Shown: piece by piece, positions 1 through 8,930 of the stretch
How positions within the stretch are numbered: the first letter of the stretch is position 1
How the letters are laid out: the number at the start of each line of letters is the position of its first letter
Made by a program: the position numbers and the translations under genes
NCBI GenBank assembly: GCA_016794075.1
Contig: JAEUKU010000150.1
Span: forward strand, 1 to 18,855
Reading direction: 5' to 3'
DNA: 18,855 bases
Origin: Rhodospirillaceae bacterium
GTDB taxonomy: Bacteria; Pseudomonadota; Alphaproteobacteria; Dongiales; Dongiaceae
Notes under the pieces: model-generated
The model's database searches: none
Told to the model about the DNA's origin: nothing
The model's input: only the letters and a program-made list of their open reading frames with translations

Positions 1-1
1 G

Positions 2-967
2 ATCACCGGCGAATCCGGCACCGGCAAGGAGGTGATGGCGCGCTACATCCACGCCCATTCGCGCCGCGCGGCGAAGCCGTTCATCTCGGTCAATTGCGCC
101 GCGATCCCGGAGAACCTGCTGGAATCCGAGTTGTTCGGCCATGAGAAAGGCTCCTTCACCGGCGCCATCGCGCGGCGCATCGGCAAGTTCGAGGAAGCCA
201 ATGGCGGCACCCTCCTGCTGGATGAGATCAGCGAAATGCACCCGCGCCTGCAGGCCAAGCTGCTGCGCGCGATCCAGGAGCGCGTGATCGACCGCGTCGG
301 CGGCTCGCAGCCGGTCAAGGTCGACATCCGCCTGCTCGCCACCTCCAACCGCGACATGCAGGAGGAGGTCCGCAAGGGCAATTTCCGCGACGACCTGTTT
401 TTCCGCCTCAACGTCATGGCGCTGGAGCTGCCGCCGCTGCGCCAGCGGCCCGGCGACATCGCCGTGCTGGCCGAGCACTTCGTGAAGAAATACGCCGAGG
501 CGAACGGCGTCCAGATCAACGGCATCGCGCCGGAAGTCATGGACACGCTGCGCGCCCATGAGTGGCGCGGCAACGTGCGCGAGCTGGAGAACACCATGCA
601 CCGCGCGGTGCTGCTGGCCCAGGGCCCGGTGATCGGCCCCGAAGCCATCATGCTGACGGGCGGCCGCGGCATCCCCGTCTCCGCCCTGCAGCAGCAGGCC
701 GCGGCTCCCGCCGCCCCGTCCGCGAGCGCCGCCGCCAAGGCGGCCGCGGCCGGCGTCACCAGCGCGTTGGTCGGCCGCACCGTTGCCGCGGTGGAGCGCG
801 ACCTGATCATCGACACTCTGCAGCATTGCCTGGGCAACCGGACCCATGCCGCCAACATCCTCGGCATTTCGATCCGCACGCTCCGCAACAAGCTGAAGCA
901 GTACAACGAGGAAGGCATCCCGGTTCCCGGCACGCATGGCGAGAGCGACCATTTCTCCGCCGCTTAG
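2..967 (+). CDS. flbD: FlbD-family sigma-54-dependent flagellar transcription activator (5'-truncated)
   Basis: This is the C-terminal part of an NtrC-type enhancer-binding protein; the frame is already open at the window edge, so the N-terminal regulatory domain is missing. The visible AAA+ domain starts directly with Walker A (GESGTGKE). It continues with the sigma-54 contact loop as GSFTGA (149-166), Walker B (GGTLLLDEI) and the FRDDLFFRLNV segment. After an Ala-rich linker a Fis-type helix-turn-helix closes the protein (LGNRTHAANILGISIRTLRNK). Such proteins drive sigma-54 promoters of late flagellar genes. The assignment to FlbD rather than another NtrC relative rests on the position 31 bases before flhA, which is the usual alphaproteobacterial order. 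It is probably co-transcribed with the downstream flagellar genes. Confidence 0.85.
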   Translation: MTGESGTGKEVMARYIHAHSRRAAKPFISVNCAAIPENLLESELFGHEKGSFTGAIARRIGKFEEANGGTLLLDEISEMHPRLQAKLLRAIQERVIDRVGGSQPVKVDIRLLATSNRDMQEEVRKGNFRDDLFFRLNVMALELPPLRQRPGDIAVLAEHFVKKYAEANGVQINGIAPEVMDTLRAHEWRGNVRELENTMHRAVLLAQGPVIGPEAIMLTGGRGIPVSALQQQAAAPAAPSASAAAKAAAAGVTSALVGRTVAAVERDLIIDTLQHCLGNRTHAANILGISIRTLRNKLKQYNEEGIPVPGTHGESDHFSAA

Positions 968-998
968 CATCGTGCGTTAGCGCAGGGAATCGGCACCG

Positions 999-3113
999 AT
1001 GGCGGACACCGGCAACACGCAAGCGAATACCGGCGGGGGCTTCCCCTGGCTGCAGCAACTGAGCCGCACCCTGCGGCGCGGCGAGATCGCGCTCGCCGCC
1101 GGCCTGATCTGCATCCTGACGGTGCTGATCCTGCCGATGCCGGCCTGGCTGCTCGACATCAGCCTGGCCTTCTCGGTCACGGTTTCGGTGCTGATCCTGA
1201 TGGTCGTGCTGTTCATCCAGAAGCCGCTGGATTTCAGCACCTTCCCGACCGTGCTGCTGATCGTCACCATGACCCGGCTGTCGCTCAACCTGGCCTCGAC
1301 GCGCCTGATCCTGACCCATGGTCACGAGGGCAGCGACGCCGCCGGCCACGTCATCGAGGCCTTCGGCGGCTTCATCATGGGCGGCAACTACGTCATCGGC
1401 CTGATCGTCTTCGCCATCCTGGTCCTGGTCAATTTCGTCGTCATCACCAAAGGCTCCGGCCGCATCGCCGAGGTTTCGGCACGCTTCAGCCTGGACGCCA
1501 TGCCCGGCAAGCAGATGGCGATCGACGCCGACCTCTCCGCCGGCCTGATCGACGAGACCCAGGCCCGCACCCGACGCAAGGAACTCGAGGACGAGAGCAG
1601 CTTCTTCGGCTCGATGGACGGCGCCGCGAAGTTCGTGCGCGGCGACGCCATCGCCGGCCTGATCATCACTTTCATCAACATCGTCGGCGGCATCATCATC
1701 GGCGTGGCCCAGCAAGACATGTCGATGGGCGACGCGGCGAAGTCCTATACGCTGCTGACCGTCGGCGACGGCCTGGTGACGCAGATTCCGGCCCTCATCG
1801 TCTCCACCGCGGCCGGCATGCTGGTAACCAAGGCCGGCATCGACGGCTCCACCGACAAGGCGCTGTTCGCGCAGCTGTCCGGCCATCCGGCGGCGCTCGG
1901 CATGTCGGCCTTCCTGATGGCGGTCATGGCCGTCCTGCCGGGCATCCCGGCCCTCCCCTTTCTGCTGCTGGCGGGCCTCGCCGGCGGCGCGGCCTATGTC
2001 GTGTCGCGGCGGCAGAAGGTGGTGGCGGAAGAGGCCGTCACCGCGGTCGCCCAGCAGCAGGCGACGGCACCTGTCCTGGAAGAGCCGATCACCAGCGCAC
2101 TCTCTATCGACGCCGTGCGCATCGAGCTCGGCTACGGCCTGCTCGGCCTGATCAACGCCGAGCAGGGCCATCGCCTGACCGACCAGATCAAGGCGCTGCG
2201 CCGCCAGCTGGCGGGCGAGATGGGCTTCGTGCTCCCCGCCGTGCGCATCCAGGACAACCTGCAGATCAACGCCAATTCCTATGTCGTGCGGGTGAAGGAG
2301 ATCGAGGCCGGCCGCGGCGATCTGCGCCCCAACATGCTGCTGGTCATGGATCCGCGCGGCGACAAGATCAATCTCACCGGCGAGGAGACGGTCGAGCCCA
2401 CTTTCGGCCTGCCCGCCATGTGGGTCGATCCGTCGCTGCGTGAGGAGGCCCTGTTCCGCGGCTATACCGTGGTCGATCCATCCACGGTCATCACCACGCA
2501 CCTCACCGAGATCATCAAGGACAACATGTCCGAGCTGCTGTCGCATGCCGAGACGCAGAAGCTGCTCGACGAATTGCCCAAGGAGCAGCAGAAGCTGGTC
2601 GCCGATCTCATCCCCGGCCAGATCTCGGTCAGCGGCGTGCAGCGCGTGCTGCAGGCGCTGCTCGGCGAGCGGGTCTCCATCCGCGACCTGCCGAATGTGC
2701 TGGAGGGCATCTCCGAGGCCTGCGGCTATTCGCGCAACGTCACCATCATCACCGAGCATGTGCGGGCACGGCTGGCCCGCCAGATCAGCGACGCGGCGAC
2801 CGACCAGACCGGCGTGATCCCCATCCTGACCCTGTCGCCGGAATGGGAGCAGGCCTTTGCCGAGGCGCTGCATGGCGAGGGTGAGGAGAAGCAGCTGGTC
2901 ATGGCGCCGACGGTGCTGCAACAATTCATCCAGCTGGTGCGCCAGGCCTTCGAGCGCCACACCATCATGGGCGAGAGCCCGGTCCTGCTGACCAGCCCGG
3001 GGATCCGGCCCTATGTGCGGTCGATCATCGAGCGCTTCCGCCCCATCACCACGGTGATGTCGCAGAATGAAATCCACGCCCGCGCGCGCATCCGCACGCT
3101 GGGTCAGATCTGA
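999..3113 (+). CDS. flhA: Flagellar type III export gate protein FlhA
   Basis: This is the inner-membrane export-gate subunit that couples proton flow to secretion of flagellar subunits and docks export chaperones through its cytoplasmic C-terminal domain. The predicted protein has 704 residues, the normal FlhA length. The first ~330 residues hold a series of hydrophobic membrane segments. The FHIPEP family signature is clear at about residues 155-178 (AEVSARFSLDAMPGKQMAID). The region from about residue 350 is the soluble cytoplasmic domain. The ATG at 999 has an AGGGA-like ribosome site about 11 bases upstream. It lies 31 bases after flbD and 10 bases before flhF, so one operon is likely. 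Confidence 0.97.
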   Translation: MADTGNTQANTGGGFPWLQQLSRTLRRGEIALAAGLICILTVLILPMPAWLLDISLAFSVTVSVLILMVVLFIQKPLDFSTFPTVLLIVTMTRLSLNLASTRLILTHGHEGSDAAGHVIEAFGGFIMGGNYVIGLIVFAILVLVNFVVITKGSGRIAEVSARFSLDAMPGKQMAIDADLSAGLIDETQARTRRKELEDESSFFGSMDGAAKFVRGDAIAGLIITFINIVGGIIIGVAQQDMSMGDAAKSYTLLTVGDGLVTQIPALIVSTAAGMLVTKAGIDGSTDKALFAQLSGHPAALGMSAFLMAVMAVLPGIPALPFLLLAGLAGGAAYVVSRRQKVVAEEAVTAVAQQQATAPVLEEPITSALSIDAVRIELGYGLLGLINAEQGHRLTDQIKALRRQLAGEMGFVLPAVRIQDNLQINANSYVVRVKEIEAGRGDLRPNMLLVMDPRGDKINLTGEETVEPTFGLPAMWVDPSLREEALFRGYTVVDPSTVITTHLTEIIKDNMSELLSHAETQKLLDELPKEQQKLVADLIPGQISVSGVQRVLQALLGERVSIRDLPNVLEGISEACGYSRNVTIITEHVRARLARQISDAATDQTGVIPILTLSPEWEQAFAEALHGEGEEKQLVMAPTVLQQFIQLVRQAFERHTIMGESPVLLTSPGIRPYVRSIIERFRPITTVMSQNEIHARARIRTLGQI

Positions 3114-3123
3114 GGCCTGACCG

Positions 3124-4185
3124 ATGCGGCTGCGCAGCTTCACGGCTCCCACCATCGCCGAGGCGATGCGCCAGGTGCGCGTCGCCCTCGGCGAGGACGC
3201 CGTCATCCTCGCCACCGAGGAACAGGGCCGCAGCGTCAGGATCACCGCCGCGGTCGATCCGGCCATTGCGCATTCTCCCGTTGCCGCCGCTCCGGCCGCC
3301 GAAACCGGCGCCGTCGACGCCATCGCCGCCGCCTTGCGCTTCCATGGCGTGCCGCAGCCTCTGCTCGAGCGGCTGCTGGCGATGACCGCCAGCTTCGAGA
3401 TCGATGACCCGCAACAGGCGCTGACCGCCGCCTTCCGCGCCCGCTTCGCCTTCCGCCCGCTGACCGAGAGCGTGCCCGAGAAGCCGATCCTGCTGGCCGG
3501 CCTGCCCGGCGCCGGCAAGTCTTCGACGCTCGCCAAGCTCGCGGCGCGCGCCAAGGTGAATGGCTGGCCGGTGACCGCGATCACCTGTGACCTCGCCAAG
3601 GCCGGCGCGGTGGAGCAGCTGGCGACCTATGCCAAGGCGCTGGAGATTCCCGCCTATCGCGCCAAGGACCGCGCGACCCTGCAGCGGGCCGTCGGCCGTG
3701 CCGATGCCGAGGGCATGATCCTGATCGACACCATCGGCACCAATCCGCTGGTCCCGGGCGATCTCGAGCAGCTGCGCGGGCTGGTGGCTGCGGTGAAGGG
3801 CGAGTTGCTCCTGGTCATGGCCGCCGGCGGCGATGTCAGCGAAAGCGCCGAACTGGCCGCGGCCTATGCCGAGGCGGGCGCCACCCGGCTGATCGCCACC
3901 AAGGTCGACCTCGCCCGCCGCTATGGCGGCATCCTGGCGGCGGCGGAAACCGGCCCGCTGAGCTTCGCCGGCTTCGGCACATCGCCGCAGATCGCCTCGG
4001 GCCTGGCCGCGCCGCGCCCCGACCGGCTGTGCCGGCTGTTCCTCCCCGCCGCCCCGCGGGAGGATGGACCGACTCCGCGCGATGATGGCAAAAGGGTGCA
4101 AGCTGCTGCCGGCGCACGGCCGCAATCGCCACAATCGCCGTCCAAGCCGCCCCAGCCGAAGCCGTTGCGCGGAGCCGCATCATGA
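3124..4185 (+). CDS. flhF: SRP-type GTPase FlhF, flagellar placement factor
   Basis: FlhF is an SRP-family GTPase that sets the site of polar flagellum assembly together with FlhG. The 353-residue product begins with the typical FlhF N-terminus (MRLRSFTAPTIAEAMRQVR). A short variable linker and an N-domain follow. The G domain has G1 at residues 126-135 (GLPGAGKSST) and G4 as TKVD (259-262). Other motifs diverge from the family: the DTYRxGAxEQL element reads DLAKAGAVEQL (155-165), and G3 reads DTIGT where DTAGR is usual. The last 45 residues are a Pro/Arg/Ser-rich tail. A GAGG ribosome site overlaps the flhA stop. The stop codon overlaps the flhG start (ATGA), and that tight linkage supports the FlhF call. 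Confidence 0.9.
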   Translation: MRLRSFTAPTIAEAMRQVRVALGEDAVILATEEQGRSVRITAAVDPAIAHSPVAAAPAAETGAVDAIAAALRFHGVPQPLLERLLAMTASFEIDDPQQALTAAFRARFAFRPLTESVPEKPILLAGLPGAGKSSTLAKLAARAKVNGWPVTAITCDLAKAGAVEQLATYAKALEIPAYRAKDRATLQRAVGRADAEGMILIDTIGTNPLVPGDLEQLRGLVAAVKGELLLVMAAGGDVSESAELAAAYAEAGATRLIATKVDLARRYGGILAAAETGPLSFAGFGTSPQIASGLAAPRPDRLCRLFLPAAPREDGPTPRDDGKRVQAAAGARPQSPQSPSKPPQPKPLRGAAS

Positions 4186-4973
4186 ACGAGCCAATGCGCG
4201 CCGTCGCCGCTACGCCGGTCGTGGAGCCGATCCCGAATGCCATCGCCATCGCCTCCGGCAAGGGCGGCGTGGGCAAGACCTGGGTATCGATCTCGCTGGC
4301 CCATGCGCTGGCCAAGCTCGGCCGCCGCGTCGCCTTGATCGACGGCGATCTGGGGCTCGCCAATGTCGACATCCAGCTCGGCCTGTCGCCGGAGCTCGAC
4401 CTCGCCGACGTGCTGGACAGCGGCGTGCCGCTGGCCAAGGCGGCGCAGCACCATGCGGCGACCGGTTGCGACATCGTCGCCGGCCGTTCCGGCGTGGCCA
4501 GCCTCGCCGCCCTGTCCGGGCCGCGCCTCGCCGCCTTCGGCCGCGGCATCGCCGAGCTTAGCGCCCGCTATGACCGGGTGGTGATCGATCTCGGTGCCGG
4601 CGTCGAGCGGCCGGTACGTCATCTGGCGGCGCTCGCGGCGCAGACGATCGTCGTCACCAATGACGAGCCGACCTCGCTGACCGACGCCTATGCCCTGATC
4701 AAGCTGCTGACCCAGGACGGCGCCCGCACGCGGATCGGCGTCATCGTCAACGCCGCCGCCAGCAAGGCCGAGGGCGAGCGCACCTATAAGACGCTAGCCA
4801 AGGCCTGCGACACCTTCCTGAAGATGACGCCGCCGCTGATCGGCGTGGTGCGGCGCGACGCCAAGGTGCGCGACGCCATCCGCCACCAGGCCCCCATCCT
4901 GACCCGGCATCCCAGTTCCGACGCGGCGCGCGACATCGCCGCCATCGCGCAGCGCCTCGCGCAATCGTCATGA
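4182..4973 (+). CDS. flhG: MinD/ParA-like ATPase FlhG (FleN), flagellar number regulator
   Basis: FlhG is a MinD-like ATPase that limits flagellar number and stimulates FlhF GTPase activity. The 263-residue product has the deviant Walker A of this family (SGKGGVGKT, residues 25-33) and the ALIDGDLGLANVDIQLGL segment that distinguishes FlhG/MinD from ParA. It also has a Walker B-like VVIDLGAG and the nucleotide-contacting VTNDEPTSLTDAYALIK stretch. There is no obvious long amphipathic C-terminal tail; it ends AQRLAQSS. The start overlaps the flhF stop and its stop overlaps the next start, both as ATGA, so translational coupling is likely. Confidence 0.92.
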   Translation: MNEPMRAVAATPVVEPIPNAIAIASGKGGVGKTWVSISLAHALAKLGRRVALIDGDLGLANVDIQLGLSPELDLADVLDSGVPLAKAAQHHAATGCDIVAGRSGVASLAALSGPRLAAFGRGIAELSARYDRVVIDLGAGVERPVRHLAALAAQTIVVTNDEPTSLTDAYALIKLLTQDGARTRIGVIVNAAASKAEGERTYKTLAKACDTFLKMTPPLIGVVRRDAKVRDAIRHQAPILTRHPSSDAARDIAAIAQRLAQSS

Positions 4974-6934
4974 GCGAGTTCTCCGTCAACCTGCCGCCAC
5001 GCCTGCCGGCCGCCAGCGCGGCGGCGAGCGTGATGACGGCGATCGTGCCGGACCCGCCGCGCCACCTGACTCAGCTGGACAACGGCACCATCCTGAAAGG
5101 CACGGTGCAGGGCCGCGACAACGAGGGGCTGCTGGTCGTCTCCACCGACAAGGGGATCCTCAAGCTCTCGACGCCCGCCAACCTCGCCCCCGGCAGCCAG
5201 GTGCTGCTCGAGGTGCGCGCCACCGGCGACCGCCTGCAGGTGCTGGTGCTGTCGGTCGAACCCGGCGCCGCGCAGGGATCGGGGCAGCCTGCCGCGCCGG
5301 GAGCCGGCCAGGTTCCGCCGCGCGGGACCGGCACCGCCGCCCCGGCGCCCTCCGGGAGCAGCGGCAGCGCCGCCCCGCCGCCGCGTCCCGCCGCCCCGGC
5401 CGTTCCGGTCGCCATCGTCGGCAGCGTGCTGCAAGGCACCGTGGTGCAGGCGCCGCCAGAGACCCTCACGCAATTGTTCCGCGCGCTGCTGCCGAACCCG
5501 CCGCAAGCGATCCCCCCGGCGCCGCTCCCGCCCGGGCCCGGGCCCGCGACAGCCCAGCCCTTCGCCCAACCACCCGCCCAGCCGGGCACGGCCATCATCC
5601 CCGGCGCCGCCACGTCGGGACCCGCTGCCACCGCTGGGGCTCCGACCGGCGCGAATACCACGCCGGGTCTCGCGCCCGCAGCTGTTCCCGCGCCCCAGGC
5701 GGCCGCAGAAGCACCCGCCCCATCCGTGCCGACGGCGGCAATACCCAACGCGGCCGGACAGCCCGCACCGGTGCCCGCCCCCGCCGCGACGCCGCCCAGG
5801 CTCGGCAGCACGCTGCAATCGGAGGTCCAGGCGAAGATCGAATCGCTGTTCGTCGGCGCAAATGCCGGTTCCGCCGCGTCATTGCCGGCAACCGGGGCGC
5901 CGCTTCAGCCGCCCGCCACGCCGGCGGGCCAGAGCCTCGCCGAATCCCTGAAGCTGCTCGCCGCTCTGCCGACCGGCACCGAGGTGAAGCTGCGGCTGAT
6001 CGCGATCTCGCCCGGCCCGGGCCAGCCGGTGGTCCTGCCCACGCCGACGGCCGGGGCGCCGCATGTGATGGCCGGGCGCATCATCGGCTATACGCCGACC
6101 GGCCACGCCGTCCTGCATTCGCCGCTCGGCGCCATCGTGCTGCATGGCAGCCTGGCCGTGCCGGTCGGCACCGAACTCTCCTTCGCCATCGAGCCGGCGA
6201 TCCCCACGCCGGCGGCGGCCGCGATGGCGGCGCCGACTTTGCCGCAATTCCTGCTCTCGCTGTCGCGTGGCTGGCCGAGCCTGTTCGAAACCCTGGCCTT
6301 GCTGCGCCAGGCAAGCCCCGGCGCCGGCGCGACTTCCGGCCCGGTCGCGCCGCTGCAAAATCTGCCTCAGCCGGGATCGAAGCTCGCGGCCGGCATGGTG
6401 GCGGCGATGCAGGCCTTGCGCAGCGGCAATATCGAGGCGCTGCTCGGCGGCCTCGGCACCCTGCGCGGCGGCGGCGCCGAGCGCGAGGAGACCGTGCGCA
6501 AGCTGCGCCAGGAATTCGGCCAGATCTCCAGCCTCGCCCAGGACAAATCCGGCGCCGATTGGCGCTGCTTCTTCATTCCGCTGTACGACGACGGCGCGGT
6601 GCGGCAGATCAACCTGTTCTATCGCCGGGACCGCGGCAAGGTGCGGAAAGGCGAGGAAGCCGGCGGCAGCGGCACCCGCTTCATCGTCGAGGTCGACATG
6701 TCGAAAATGGGCCCCTTCCAGTTCGACGGCCTGGTGCGCGAAAAGCGCTTCGACCTGATGGTGCGCAGCCACGTCGCCCTGCCGCCGAAGATGCGCGAAG
6801 ACATCGGCGCCCTGTTCCAGGAAGCCCTCGCTATCGGCGACTATGCCGGCAACCTGCAGTTCCAGAAGGTCAAGGATTTCCCCGTTTCGCCGCTGGAAGA
6901 GATCGAGAAATCGGCGGCTCGGGTTTCGGCCTAG
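4970..6934 (+). CDS. FliK-like flagellar hook-length control protein, Pro/Ala-rich
   Basis: This 654-residue protein is probably a FliK-like hook-length ruler, secreted through the flagellar export gate. The C-terminal ~120 residues (about 530-640) resemble the FliK C-terminal domain. They have beta-rich segments (WRCFFIPLYDDGAVRQINLF, FIVEVDMSKMGPFQFDGLVR) followed by a helix containing LPPKMREDIGALFQEAL. Residues ~100-330 are a low-complexity Pro/Ala/Gly linker, as expected of a ruler. Two stretches, about 38-95 and 366-410, look like copies of one small beta domain (hGxhxGxxxxGxxVhxxxxGxhxLxxxxxhxxGxxhxhxh). The gene overlaps flhG by 4 bases. The family is inferred from position and C-terminal pattern, not from a decisive motif. 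An uncharacterised flagellar-cluster protein is the alternative. Confidence 0.65.
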   Translation: MSEFSVNLPPRLPAASAAASVMTAIVPDPPRHLTQLDNGTILKGTVQGRDNEGLLVVSTDKGILKLSTPANLAPGSQVLLEVRATGDRLQVLVLSVEPGAAQGSGQPAAPGAGQVPPRGTGTAAPAPSGSSGSAAPPPRPAAPAVPVAIVGSVLQGTVVQAPPETLTQLFRALLPNPPQAIPPAPLPPGPGPATAQPFAQPPAQPGTAIIPGAATSGPAATAGAPTGANTTPGLAPAAVPAPQAAAEAPAPSVPTAAIPNAAGQPAPVPAPAATPPRLGSTLQSEVQAKIESLFVGANAGSAASLPATGAPLQPPATPAGQSLAESLKLLAALPTGTEVKLRLIAISPGPGQPVVLPTPTAGAPHVMAGRIIGYTPTGHAVLHSPLGAIVLHGSLAVPVGTELSFAIEPAIPTPAAAAMAAPTLPQFLLSLSRGWPSLFETLALLRQASPGAGATSGPVAPLQNLPQPGSKLAAGMVAAMQALRSGNIEALLGGLGTLRGGGAEREETVRKLRQEFGQISSLAQDKSGADWRCFFIPLYDDGAVRQINLFYRRDRGKVRKGEEAGGSGTRFIVEVDMSKMGPFQFDGLVREKRFDLMVRSHVALPPKMREDIGALFQEALAIGDYAGNLQFQKVKDFPVSPLEEIEKSAARVSA

Positions 6935-7022
6935 GCCTCGCGCGCATCCAAGAGCGGAGGGATCTGCTCTCGATCCGGCAGCTCGATCAGCAATTCCCTG
7001 TCAGGCGGCGGACGATGCGTCA

Positions 7023-7436
7023 TCACCCCTTGCGGCGGTGCAGCTGCAGGCCGATCTCGTCGCTGATGATCTGCTCGCGGCGGCGTTCGGCGAGCTTCTG
7101 GCGCTGCTCGCGGTTCTTCATCGTCTGCTCGGTCTTCTTCAGATCCGAGAACGCCTCGGTGATGTCGTCGTGCAGCTTGGCCAGTTCGGCGCGGAGGTCG
7201 TTCATCGACTTCTCAAGGCGCTTGCGGCGTTCCTTCATCGCCTCGCGATAGTTCGGCAAGGCGCGCTGCATCTCGATGTCGGCGCGGGCGGCTTCGATTT
7301 CGCGCGCGACCTGCTGCTCGAGCGCGAGGATGTCCTTCACCAGCCGGTCGATCAGCTGCTCCAGTTCGCCCGCCTGGCGGCGCTTCTCGTCCAGGGTCCA
7401 GCGTTGCAGGCGCAGCAATTGGTCGAGCCCGCTCAT
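7023..7436 (-). CDS. fliJ: FliJ-like flagellar export chaperone
   Basis: FliJ is a small coiled-coil stalk protein that binds the FliI hexamer and FlhA and helps convert ATP hydrolysis and proton flow into export. The 137-residue product is almost entirely charged helix, with heptad-like spacing throughout (LDQLLRLQRWTLDEKRRQAG near the N-terminus, MKERRKRLEKSMNDLRAEL in the middle). The composition and length fit FliJ (about 140 residues). The sequence of this family is poorly conserved, so the call leans on position: its ATG overlaps the fliI TGA as ATGA at 7433-7436. It faces the FliK-like gene tail to tail. The 88 bases between them show no strong terminator, only a 5-bp AGAGC/GCTCT hairpin. 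Confidence 0.88.
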   Translation of the reverse strand: MSGLDQLLRLQRWTLDEKRRQAGELEQLIDRLVKDILALEQQVAREIEAARADIEMQRALPNYREAMKERRKRLEKSMNDLRAELAKLHDDITEAFSDLKKTEQTMKNREQRQKLAERRREQIISDEIGLQLHRRKG

Positions 7437-8833
7437 GCCGCGCCCGCCGTCTTAGGCTCGGGCTCGGCGTCGGGATGCGGCAGGCCGAGAATATCGGCCA
7501 GCCGGCAATAGCCGCTGTAGAGGTCGGAGTGCTCGCCGCGCTTCTGGCCGAGGAAGCCCTCGATTGCCGGATAGAGGCGGATCGCCTCGTCCACCGCGGG
7601 GTCGGTGCCCTTGCGATAGGCGCCGAGGCGGATCAGCTCAGCCATGTCCTCGTAGACGGACAGATGCTGGCGCGCGCGGCGGATGATGTCGGTCTCCGCG
7701 TCGCTGTTGCAGCCCGGCATGGTGCGCGACAGCGAGCGCAGCACGTTGACCGCCGGATAGCGGCCGCGCTCGGCGATGCTGCGTTCCAGGACGATGTGGC
7801 CGTCGAGGATGCCGCGGACCGCGTCGGCAACCGGCTCGTTGTGGTCGTCGCCTTCCACCAGCACGGTAAAAAGGCCGGTGATGCTGCCGGTGCCGTTGAT
7901 TCCGGGACCGGCGCGTTCCAGCAGGCGCGGCAGCTCGGCGAAGGTCGAGGGCGTGTAGCCCTTGCTCGCCGGCGGCTCGCCGACCGACAGGCCGATCTCG
8001 CGCATCGCCATGGCGAAGCGCGTGACGCTGTCCATCAGGCAGAGCACGTCGTCGCCGGAATCGCGGAAATACTCGGCGATGGCGAGCGTCATCTGCGCCG
8101 CCTGGCGCCGCATCAGCGGCGATTCATCCGAGGTGGCGACGACGATCACCGAATTGGCCAGGCCTTCGGGGCCCAATTCGTCGACGATGAATTCCTGCAC
8201 CTCGCGGCCGCGCTCGCCGATCAGCCCGATGACGTTAACGTCGAGCGAGGTGTAGCGCGCCATCATCGACAGCAGCACCGATTTGCCGACGCCCGAGGCG
8301 GCGAAGATGCCCATGCGCTGGCCGCTGCAGCAGGTGGCGAAGGTGTTGATGGCGCGGACGCCGAGATCGACCTTGCCGCCCACGCGGTTGCGCGCATGGG
8401 CCGGCGGCGGCTGGTTGCGGATGCGGATGGGATGCTTGCCGGCGGGCAGCGGACCCTTGCCGTCGATGGGTTCGCCCAGCGCGTTGATCACACGGCCGAG
8501 CCAGGCGCGGGTCGGGCGCACGACCGGGTCGCTGTCGACCACGATCGCCTTGCTGCCCAGGCCGATGCCCTCCAGCGAGCCGAAGGCCAGGGCGAGCGCG
8601 CGGCCGTTGCGGAAGCCGACCACTTCGCAGCCGACCTTCCGATTGGCCCGGTCGAGCAGGTCGCAGCGGGCGCCAATCGCCAGATTGGTGTCGATGCCGG
8701 CGATCTCGACCAGCATGCCGAGCACGGCCGCGACCCGCCCGTAGATGCGGCGATCCGGAATCCGGCCGATGTCCTGCAGGATATCGTCGAGCGGCAACGC
8801 GAGCGCCATGCCCAGGTTGGTCCCTGTGCCCAT
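7433..8833 (-). CDS. fliI: Flagellar export ATPase FliI
   Basis: FliI is the F1-beta-like ATPase of the flagellar type III secretion system, acting at the cytoplasmic face of the export gate. The product has 466 residues. It shows Walker A (AASGVGKS, residues 178-185), the GERGREV segment with the likely catalytic Glu at 207, Walker B (VLCLMD, 263-268) and the alpha/beta ATPase signature PAVNVLRSLSR. The ATG at 8833 has no clear ribosome site. The Met at residue 9 (8807-8809) has an AGGGA about 14 bases upstream and is a possible alternative start. A perfect CtrA box lies 33 bases upstream of the annotated start. The gene is followed by fliJ with an ATGA overlap. Confidence 0.97.
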   Translation of the reverse strand: MGTGTNLGMALALPLDDILQDIGRIPDRRIYGRVAAVLGMLVEIAGIDTNLAIGARCDLLDRANRKVGCEVVGFRNGRALALAFGSLEGIGLGSKAIVVDSDPVVRPTRAWLGRVINALGEPIDGKGPLPAGKHPIRIRNQPPPAHARNRVGGKVDLGVRAINTFATCCSGQRMGIFAASGVGKSVLLSMMARYTSLDVNVIGLIGERGREVQEFIVDELGPEGLANSVIVVATSDESPLMRRQAAQMTLAIAEYFRDSGDDVLCLMDSVTRFAMAMREIGLSVGEPPASKGYTPSTFAELPRLLERAGPGINGTGSITGLFTVLVEGDDHNEPVADAVRGILDGHIVLERSIAERGRYPAVNVLRSLSRTMPGCNSDAETDIIRRARQHLSVYEDMAELIRLGAYRKGTDPAVDEAIRLYPAIEGFLGQKRGEHSDLYSGYCRLADILGLPHPDAEPEPKTAGAA

Positions 8834-8865
8834 GAATGTCTTGTCACAGAGAGTACACAGACGTC

Positions 8866-8881
8866 GTTAACCGCGGGTTAA
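8866..8881 (-). promoter_or_regulatory. Full CtrA-binding box (TTAA-N7-TTAAC)
   Basis: Read on the - strand the site is TTAACCCGCGGTTAAC, an exact match to the CtrA consensus TTAA-N7-TTAAC known from Caulobacter. It lies 33 bases upstream of the fliI start and 273 bases upstream of the ctrA start. It could activate fliI-fliJ and/or serve ctrA autoregulation. The N7 core is GC-rich in a GC-rich genome, so chance occurrence of two correctly spaced TTAA tetramers is unlikely. A third TTAA follows at 8884-8887. Confidence 0.75.
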
Positions 8882-8930
8882 AGTTAAGGTTGCAGCCGAG
8901 CCCAAAAAATCCGGACGCGATATCAATAAG

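Noticed and set aside
7475..8881. Long + strand open frame opposite fliI, and others opposite cheB/cheR (9796-11088, 11160-12455)
   Set aside because: Same codon-bias artefact; the opposite strand encodes clear FliI, CheB and CheR motifs.
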